Assembly (NCBI RefSeq): GCF_016862075.1
Contig: NZ_BOMG01000124.1
Location: 1-49,486, forward strand
Source of the DNA: Actinoplanes couchii
Lineage (GTDB): Bacteria; Actinomycetota; Actinomycetes; Mycobacteriales; Micromonosporaceae
Length of the DNA stretch: 49,486 nucleotides
Reading direction: 5' to 3'
The notes under the pieces are model-generated. The model did not search any database and had not been told where the DNA came from. It saw only the letters and a list, made by a program, of their open reading frames with translations. Position 1 is the first letter of the stretch; each line of letters begins with the position of its first letter. The translations under genes were made by a program, and so were the position numbers. Positions 43,693 to 49,486 of the stretch are shown in pieces.

Positions 43693-45017
43693 CGCTTGAG
43701 CAGCTTCCGTGCGTCGGCGACGGTCACCACCGACCCGGTGATCAGCACCCCGACCCCGCTCAGCTCACCGGACGCGTCGTCTTCGGCGAGGTAGACCGCC
43801 TCGGCGATGGCGTCGGGCATGGTGTTCTTGACGGTGACCCGGTCCTCGCCGAAGACCGCGATCGCAAGCTGGCCCAGCTCGTCGGCGGGCATCGACCGCG
43901 GCGAGCTGTTCTGGGTGACGACGATCCGGGCGACGGCCGGTTCGAGCAGGTCGAGCAGCCCGGTGACGTCCTTGTCGCCGAGGACCGAGATGACGGCCAC
44001 CAGGTGCCGGAAGCTGAACTCCTCCTCCAGCGCGGTGACGGTGGCGGCCATGCCGTGCGGGTTGTGCGCGCCGTCGAGCAGGATGGCCGGGGCGCTGCGG
44101 ACCCGTTCCAGCCGGCCCGGCGAATCGGACGCGGCGAACCCTTCCCGGATCAGGTCGATCTCCAGTTTCCGCTCGGGCCCGGCGCCGAGGAACGCCTCGA
44201 CGGCGGCGAGCGCGAGTACGGCGTTCTGCGCCTGGTGGGCACCGAACAGCGGCAGGAAGACCTCGTCGTACACCCCGCCCAGGCCTTGCAGGGTGAGCAC
44301 CTGCCCACCGACCGCCTGGACCCGCTCGACCACCCCGAACTCCCGGCCCTCACGAGCCAGGGTGGCGCCCATGTCGGCGCAGCGTTCCAGGATCGGCCGC
44401 ATGGCGTCCTCGTCCTGCAGCGCGGTGATCACGGTGGCGCCCTGGTGGATGATGCCGACCTTGTGCCAGGCGATGTCCTCGATGGTGTCGCCGAGCCACT
44501 CGGTGTGGTCGAGGCCGATCGGGGTGAGCACGCAGACGCCGGCGTCGATGACGTTGGTGGCGTCCTCCTCACCGCCGAGCCCGACCTCGACGACGGCGAT
44601 GTCCACCGGCGCGTCGGCGAATGCCGCGTACGCCATGGCCGTCGTCATGTCGAAGTAGGTCAGCGGCTCGGCGTTGCGCGCGTCGATCAGATCGGCCAGC
44701 GGAGCGATCTCGTTGTACGTGCTGACCATCTGCTCCTCGGACACCGGCTCACCGTCGAGGCTGATCCGTTCCCGAACCGTCTCCAGGTGCGGGCTGGTGT
44801 ACCGCCCGGTGTGCAGCCCGTGTGCCCGCAGCAGTGAGTCGATCATCCGGGCCGTGCTGGTCTTGCCGTTGGTCCCGGTCAGGTGGACGGCCGGGTAGGC
44901 CCGCTGCGGGGTGCCGAGCACGTCCATCAGATCCCGGATCTTCTGCATGTCGAAGACCATGCGGGTGAAACCGCGCTTGTTCAGCGCGGCCTCGACCTCT
45001 TCGTATTCGCTGCTCAT
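43689..45017 (-). CDS. folC: Folylpolyglutamate/dihydrofolate synthase
   Basis: Adds glutamates to folates and in many bacteria also makes dihydrofolate, 442 residues. The Mur-ligase-type P-loop is LTGTNGKTST (about 47-56); later motifs are VVEVGLGGEEDATN and LDGAHNPHG. The start overlaps the valS stop by four bases (ATGA), so valS-folC-DUF4233 are translationally coupled. Confidence 0.96.
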   Translation of the reverse strand: MSSEYEEVEAALNKRGFTRMVFDMQKIRDLMDVLGTPQRAYPAVHLTGTNGKTSTARMIDSLLRAHGLHTGRYTSPHLETVRERISLDGEPVSEEQMVSTYNEIAPLADLIDARNAEPLTYFDMTTAMAYAAFADAPVDIAVVEVGLGGEEDATNVIDAGVCVLTPIGLDHTEWLGDTIEDIAWHKVGIIHQGATVITALQDEDAMRPILERCADMGATLAREGREFGVVERVQAVGGQVLTLQGLGGVYDEVFLPLFGAHQAQNAVLALAAVEAFLGAGPERKLEIDLIREGFAASDSPGRLERVRSAPAILLDGAHNPHGMAATVTALEEEFSFRHLVAVISVLGDKDVTGLLDLLEPAVARIVVTQNSSPRSMPADELGQLAIAVFGEDRVTVKNTMPDAIAEAVYLAEDDASGELSGVGVLITGSVVTVADARKLLKR

Positions 45018-47653
45018 GCTGTCGGCAGTGCGTCGAGAGCGGCGGCGATCCGGACCAGATCCGCTTCCGCGGCGGCCAGCCGGTCCTTGATCTTCGCAAC
45101 CACCTGTTCCGGGGCCTTGCCGACGAAGGACTCGTTACCGAGCTTGGCCCGGCACTGGGTGGCCTCCTTCTCGGCGGCGGCCTTGTCCTTCTCCAGCCGG
45201 GCCCGTTCGGCCGCGACGTCGATGGTGCCGCGGGTGTCCAGGTCGACGGTGATGCCACCGGTCACCGCGAGGGTGGCGGTGGTGGTGAAGTCGGCGCCGG
45301 GCGTGACGAGCCGGGCCAGCGACCGGATCAGCGGCTCGTGCACGCTGATGCCGACGTTGCCCAGGCCGGTGAGCGCGGCGGTCACCCGCTGGCCCGGCTT
45401 GAGGCCCTGGTCGGAACGGAACCGGCGGACCTCGGTGACCACCTTCTGCAGGGCGGCCAGCTCCTCCTCGGCGGCGTCGTCGATGAGCGCCTGGTCGACC
45501 ACCGGCCAGGACGACTTCATCACGGTCTCGCCGCCGGTGAGGGCGATCCACAGCTCCTCGGTGACGAACGGGATGACCGGGTGCAGCAGGCGCAGCAGCT
45601 GGTCGAGCACGTGCCCGAGGACCCGGCGGCTGTTCTCGGCCGCGCTGTCCGAGCCGGCCAGCACCGGCTTGCTCAGCTCCAGGTACCAGTCACACACGTC
45701 GTCCCACGCGAAGTGGTAGAGCGCGTCACAGACCTTGGCGTACTCGTACGTCGCGAAGTAGCCGTCGACCTCGGCTGTCACGTGCTGCAGGCGGGACAGG
45801 ATCCACTTGTCGATGGCGGACAGGTCCGCGGAGGCGGGCAACTCGCCGGTCACGGTGGCGCCGTTCATCATCGCGAACCGTGTGGCGTTCCACAACTTGT
45901 TGCAGAAGTTGCGCGACCCCTGGCACCACTCCTCGCTGATCGGCACGTCGGAGCCGGGGTTGGCGCCGCGGGCCAGCGTGAACCGGGTGGCGTCCGCGCC
46001 GTACCGCTCGATCCAGTCGAGGGGGTCGACGACGTTGCCGAACGACTTCGACATCTTCTTGCCGAACTGGTCACGCACCATGCCGTGCAGGTTGATCACG
46101 TCGAACGGCTGCTTGCCGTCCATCGCGTACAACCCGAACATCATCATCCGGGCGACCCAGAAGAACAGGATGTCGTAGCCGGTCACCAGCACACTGGTCG
46201 GGTAGAACTTCTCCAGCTCGGCGGTCTGCTCCGGCCAGCCCAGCGTCGAGAACGGCCACAGCCCGGAGGAGAACCAGGTGTCGAGGACGTCCTCGTCCTG
46301 GTGCCAGCCCTCACCGGTCGGCGGCTGCTCGTCGGGGCCGACACAGACGATCTGCCCCTCGGGCCCGTACCAGACCGGGATCCGGTGGCCCCACCACAGC
46401 TGCCGCGAGATGCACCAGTCGTGCATGTTGTCGACCCAGGCGAAATACCGCTTCGACAGCTCGGCCGGCTCGATCTTCACCCGGCCGTCACGGACCGCGT
46501 CACCGGCCGCCTTGGCGAGCGGCGTGGTGTTGACGAACCACTGCAGCGACAGCCGCGGCTCCACCGTCGTCTTGCACCGCGAGCAGTGGCCGACCGAGTG
46601 CAGGTAAGGCCGCTTCTCGGCGACGATCCGGCCCTCCTCACGCAGGGCGGCGACGATCGCCGGGCGGGCCTCGTAACGGTCCAGGCCCTCGAACGGGCCG
46701 GGCACCGTGATGACCGCGCGCTCGTCCATGACGGCCAGACTGGGCAGGTTGTGCCGCTGGCCGATCTCGAAGTCGTTCGGGTCGTGCGCCGGGGTCACCT
46801 TGACCGCGCCGGTGCCGAACGACGGGTCGACGTGCTCGTCCGCCACGATCGGGATGCGCCGCCCGGTCAGCGGCAGCTCCACCTCGGTGCCGACCAGGTG
46901 CTTATAGCGCTCGTCGTCGGGGTGCACGGCCACCGCGGTGTCACCGAGCATCGTCTCGGCACGCGTGGTGGCGACGACGATCGCGTTCGCGCCCTCGCCG
47001 TACCGGATCGAGACCAGCTCACCCTCGTCGTCGGTGTGCTCGACCTCGATGTCGCTGAGCGCGGTGAGGCAGCGCGGGCACCAGTTGATGATCCGGTTCG
47101 CGCGGTAGATCAGGCCGTCGTCGTACAGCCGCTTGAAGATCGTCTGCACCGCGCGGGACAGGCCCTCGTCCATGGTGAAACGCTCGCGCGTCCAGTCGAC
47201 GGAGTCACCGAGCCGCTTCATCTGCGCCAGGATCGCGCCGCCGGACTCGGCCTTCCACTCCCAGACCTTCTCGACGAACTTCTCCCGGCCCAGGTCGTGC
47301 CGGGACAGCTGCTGGACGGCGAGCTGCCGCTCCACCACATTCTGGGTGGCGATGCCGGCGTGGTCCATGCCCGGCAGCCACAGCACCTCGAAGCCCTGCA
47401 GCCGCTTGAGCCGGACCAGGACGTCCTGGATGGTGTGGTCGAGGGCGTGCCCCACGTGCAGCGAGCCGGTCACGTTCGGCGGCGGGATCACGATCGTGAA
47501 CGGCGGCTTGTCACTCTTCGGGTCCGGGGTGAAGTAACCCTCCGATACCCACCGCTCGTACCGCCGCTGCTCTACCTCGCCCGGCTGGTACTGCGCGGAG
47601 AGGCCACCGGTGGGCCGGCTGTCGGGGGTACGGGGTTTGGTCTCATCGGTCAC
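45014..47653 (-). CDS. valS: Valyl-tRNA synthetase
   Basis: Class I synthetase of 879 residues from the GTG at 47653. The first motif is HVGH in PPPNVTGSLHVGHALDH and the second KMSKS in GKKMSKSFGNVVDP (about 534). A C-terminal coiled coil (AAERARLEKDKAAAEKEATQC) is complete, which is normal for bacterial ValRS. The frame extends to 47806, but that part does not match the family and crosses a DnaA-box pair. The GTG has no Shine-Dalgarno; TATTCT six bases upstream suggests a leaderless message. No T-box is visible here. Confidence 0.96.
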   Translation of the reverse strand: MTDETKPRTPDSRPTGGLSAQYQPGEVEQRRYERWVSEGYFTPDPKSDKPPFTIVIPPPNVTGSLHVGHALDHTIQDVLVRLKRLQGFEVLWLPGMDHAGIATQNVVERQLAVQQLSRHDLGREKFVEKVWEWKAESGGAILAQMKRLGDSVDWTRERFTMDEGLSRAVQTIFKRLYDDGLIYRANRIINWCPRCLTALSDIEVEHTDDEGELVSIRYGEGANAIVVATTRAETMLGDTAVAVHPDDERYKHLVGTEVELPLTGRRIPIVADEHVDPSFGTGAVKVTPAHDPNDFEIGQRHNLPSLAVMDERAVITVPGPFEGLDRYEARPAIVAALREEGRIVAEKRPYLHSVGHCSRCKTTVEPRLSLQWFVNTTPLAKAAGDAVRDGRVKIEPAELSKRYFAWVDNMHDWCISRQLWWGHRIPVWYGPEGQIVCVGPDEQPPTGEGWHQDEDVLDTWFSSGLWPFSTLGWPEQTAELEKFYPTSVLVTGYDILFFWVARMMMFGLYAMDGKQPFDVINLHGMVRDQFGKKMSKSFGNVVDPLDWIERYGADATRFTLARGANPGSDVPISEEWCQGSRNFCNKLWNATRFAMMNGATVTGELPASADLSAIDKWILSRLQHVTAEVDGYFATYEYAKVCDALYHFAWDDVCDWYLELSKPVLAGSDSAAENSRRVLGHVLDQLLRLLHPVIPFVTEELWIALTGGETVMKSSWPVVDQALIDDAAEEELAALQKVVTEVRRFRSDQGLKPGQRVTAALTGLGNVGISVHEPLIRSLARLVTPGADFTTTATLAVTGGITVDLDTRGTIDVAAERARLEKDKAAAEKEATQCRAKLGNESFVGKAPEQVVAKIKDRLAAAEADLVRIAAALDALPTA

Positions 47654-47665
47654 TCGACAAGAATA
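47654..47665 (-). promoter_or_regulatory. Candidate leaderless promoter of valS
   Basis: Minus strand TATTCT (47665-47660), six bases, then GTG at 47653. Confidence 0.5.
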
Positions 47666-47705
47666 CGAAGCGTCGGTGGCCGCACAAAAATCGCACCTCC
47701 TTCCC

Positions 47706-47739
47706 TGTGGATAACTCACCCCGCGGATCGTTGTCCACA
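47706..47739. promoter_or_regulatory. Second pair of DnaA-box-like sites
   Basis: TGTGGATAA (47706-47714) and TTGTCCACA (47731-47739) are inverted relative to each other, 25 bases apart start to start. They lie in the divergent region between valS and the membrane-protein gene. Both fit the DnaA-box consensus. Confidence 0.5.
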
Positions 47740-47769
47740 GCGCTCCCCATGCCCGCGAACGCCGCGAGA

Positions 47770-47781
47770 TAGGCTCACCTG
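47770..47781 (+). promoter_or_regulatory. Candidate leaderless promoter, gene at 47782
   Basis: TAGGCT (47770-47775), six bases, then ATG at 47782. The hexamer and spacing are identical to those before the trp leader peptide. Confidence 0.5.
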
Positions 47782-48465
47782 ATGTCGGACCACGGCCAGC
47801 AGACACCCTCTTCCACCGGTGACGTCCCGTTCGAGATCACCGCGGATGACGGCAACTCCGCGTTCCGGCTCACCGACGACTCCGATCCCGCTCCGGCCGC
47901 GTCGCCGCAGAGCCGCAAGGCCCGCACCATCGTCCTGAGTTCCCTGCTCGCGGTGGCTCTGGCCGGTGCCGGCACGGTCGGTTGGTTCGGGTGGAAGGTT
48001 AATTCGCAGCGCCACACCACCCTGTCCACGCCCTCGGCGATCGGCGCGCTCACCCTCGACGACAGCGAGGAGGCCACCGCCACCGCCGACTACCTGCAGA
48101 CCGCTCTGTCCGCCGAGATCACCATGGACAAGGCGGTCGGCGCGGTCTACAAGGCGACCGACGGCAAATCGGTCCTCTTCTTCGGCGGCACCACGCTCTT
48201 GTGGTCTCCCGAGAGCGACCTGGATTCGGCGTTCACCCTGGTCAACGACGATCAGAGCAAGGTGGCCGATCTCAAGGAGGTCGAGGCCGGCGATTTCGGC
48301 GGCACGATGAAATGCGGCGTGGTGAAATCCGCCGACGGCGACCTCTCGGTCTGCGGCTGGGCCGACCACGGAAGTCTGGCTCTGGCGATGTTCGCCGACC
48401 GCCCGGAAACCGAAGCGGCCCCGTTGATGCGCGAACTACGAAGTGCAATTCAAACCAGATCCTGA
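47782..48465 (+). CDS. Single-pass membrane protein, WADHGSLA domain (paralog)
   Basis: A 227-residue protein: a 50-residue polar N-terminus, one membrane helix (TIVLSSLLAVALAGAGTVGWFGW) and an outside domain of about 150 residues. The domain ends CGWADHGSLALAMFADRP and has a preceding Cys in GTMKCGVV. It aligns by eye with the end of the protein at 31371-32921: an early TL-D segment, a GKSVLFFGG/GKRVTVFGV strand, a P(E/G)SD turn, two Cys and the WADHGSLA motif. Likely a small Micromonosporaceae family exposed on the cell surface; function unknown. Confidence 0.85.
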   Translation: MSDHGQQTPSSTGDVPFEITADDGNSAFRLTDDSDPAPAASPQSRKARTIVLSSLLAVALAGAGTVGWFGWKVNSQRHTTLSTPSAIGALTLDDSEEATATADYLQTALSAEITMDKAVGAVYKATDGKSVLFFGGTTLLWSPESDLDSAFTLVNDDQSKVADLKEVEAGDFGGTMKCGVVKSADGDLSVCGWADHGSLALAMFADRPETEAAPLMRELRSAIQTRS

Positions 48466-48564
48466 TTTCGGTATGCCTACTCCTCCCACAACCGCACCAC
48501 CATGTCCCCGGCTTCGCCGCTGGCGGCCCTCGATTCCTGAGGCGGAGTAATCCCGCAAACGCAA

Positions 48565-48600
48565 GAAGGCCACGGTTCCCGTCCGGATTCCGTGGCCTTC
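48565..48600. terminator. Stem between convergent genes
   Basis: Perfect 11-base-pair stem (48565-48575 and 48590-48600) with a 14-base loop between the membrane-protein gene and the lipoprotein gene. No T-run on either side, so strength is uncertain. Confidence 0.5.
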
Positions 48601-48617
48601 ACAGTGTTCAGCACGAT

Positions 48618-49304
48618 CTACTCGTAGCAGCCCTGACGATTCAACTGCAGGTTGAAGTGGGTGACCTTGCCACCGGTGAGCGTGATGTTGTACCGGGCCT
48701 CACTGTTACCCGGCACCGGCGCATACCAGCGCCCGTCGGCCTCCGGCCCGGTCATGTTCTTGGCGGACGGGTAGGCCCGCCCCACCGCGGCCGCCGAACT
48801 GCCCAGCTTGATCCCCTCCGGCGTGGCCACCCCCGGATAGGCGGTGAACGAGACCAGGCCCAGCCCGTCCCCCTGGTTGAAGAACACCGGCGCCCGTGCA
48901 CTACCGGCGGCCTTCGGCTGGTAGTCGGTGTTGCATCCCTGGGTGGTGGGCTCCCCGTCCCCGACGAGCAGTCCCGTCTTCAGGGCCGCACTCATCGACA
49001 TGCCGAGCTTGAGCGCCCCGAGCCCGTTCGGCCCGAGAACCAGCTTCCCGCCACCCGAACCCGACGACTTCGAGGCCTTGGGCGTGCTGGACTCGGACGT
49101 CGACGGCTCAGCCGACTCCCCCAGTCCCGCCCGAGCCGACGGCGAAGTTGTTACCACCGAGGGCGTGGGACTCGGCGCCGCGGTCGTGCTCTCGACTGCT
49201 CCGGCCGGTTTGGCCGCTCCATTCACCCGTTCCGGCCCGCTGCTGCAACCGCCGGCCACCATCAGCCCGACGATCCCCGCCACCAGCGCCATCTTGCGTC
49301 GCAT
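48618..49304 (-). CDS. Putative lipoprotein with LGMS motif
   Basis: A 228-residue predicted lipoprotein from the ATG at 49304, which has GGGGAG six bases upstream. The signal ends in VAGGC with Cys 20, then comes a 70-residue Ser/Thr/Pro/Ala-rich spacer and an outside domain of about 135 residues. Two internal segments look alike: LGALKLGMSMSAALKTGLL and GIKLGSSAAAVGRAYPS. This LGMS-type pattern recalls BamE-like small outer domains, by eye only. Two Cys (TTQGCNTD and NRQGCYE) may pair. The open frame continues to 49481 but without a ribosome binding site. Confidence 0.78.
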   Translation of the reverse strand: MRRKMALVAGIVGLMVAGGCSSGPERVNGAAKPAGAVESTTAAPSPTPSVVTTSPSARAGLGESAEPSTSESSTPKASKSSGSGGGKLVLGPNGLGALKLGMSMSAALKTGLLVGDGEPTTQGCNTDYQPKAAGSARAPVFFNQGDGLGLVSFTAYPGVATPEGIKLGSSAAAVGRAYPSAKNMTGPEADGRWYAPVPGNSEARYNITLTGGKVTHFNLQLNRQGCYE

Positions 49305-49486
49305 TCCGATCTCCCCCGCTCCACGCTTCGTCCCTGTCACAAGGTGCGATGCGTCCCCACGGCCCTCGGTTCGCGACCATGAATAACGGAAAAGTAACGA
49401 CACTGCGATTAACCTTGCATCCACCGCCAGTTCATGCAGCCAGACGGCCGGCACATATCCCGGAAATGCAGAAAGGCCCACCCGGT
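49305..49486. other. Upstream region, window end
   Basis: I see no gene here. It probably holds the promoter of the lipoprotein gene on the minus strand; the A/T-richer part around 49379-49410 is the likeliest place. The window ends before any neighbour is visible. Confidence 0.3.

Overview
This window is chromosomal DNA from a high-GC Gram-positive actinobacterium, most likely of the Micromonosporaceae (an Actinoplanes-like genome). The assignment rests on the extreme GC bias at third codon positions, frequent GTG/TTG starts, a translational ileS T-box of the actinobacterial type, type 2 (HYGH) isoleucyl-tRNA synthetase, several apparent leaderless genes, and a gene order that follows the mycobacterial holA-comEC-comEA-degV-gpgP-rsfS-nadD ... 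obg-rpmA-rplU-rne-ndk-DUF4233-folC-valS block. No tRNA, rRNA, transposase, phage gene or CRISPR array was seen. Genus and family are inferences; no database was searched.

Layout. 1-386 is gene-free repeat DNA (a 19-bp tandem array, then degenerate GC-rich repeats). 387-7364 (minus) carries a repeat-rich membrane protein, holA, comEC and comEA. 7454-9238 (plus) is a two-gene unit: a PrmC-related methyltransferase and an unknown protein. 9223-16220 (minus) carries degV, a lipoprotein, a glucosyl-phosphoglycerate-phosphatase-like gene, rsfS, nadD, a soluble hybrid histidine kinase and an M1 aminopeptidase. 16270-17406 (plus) is trpS behind a tryptophan attenuator with an 11-codon leader peptide. 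17395-25422 (minus) has a GNAT enzyme, obgE, rpmA, rplU, a lipoprotein, a very long RNase E/G, and a DUF2344 gene that appears to start at ATT. 25432-27375 is its radical-SAM partner. 27407-31078 is an RsbQ hydrolase / PAS-GAF-PP2C-HATPase / STAS stress-signalling unit.

31371-32921 (plus) and 47782-48465 (plus) are paralogous single-pass membrane proteins sharing a WADHGSLA motif. 33030-36947 (minus) is plsC and ileS, with the ileS T-box at 36950-37195. Then come ndk (minus) and an approximately 1792-residue plus-strand protein made of two membrane segments, some 1500 residues of low-complexity repeats and a C-terminal VOC/glyoxalase domain. 43342-47653 (minus) is the tightly coupled valS-folC-DUF4233 unit. 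The window ends with a lipoprotein gene.

How the genes fit together. Most of the window is housekeeping: aminoacyl-tRNA synthesis (Trp, Ile, Val), ribosome assembly and silencing (bL21, bL27, Obg, RsfS), RNA turnover (RNase E), DNA uptake and replication (ComEA, ComEC, HolA), NAD and folate synthesis. The stretches that look least described are the trpS attenuator, the non-canonical start of the DUF2344 gene, the giant VOC protein, the WADHGSLA paralogs, a hairpin that hides the ribosome binding site of the histidine kinase, and two pairs of DnaA-box-like sites in intergenic regions.
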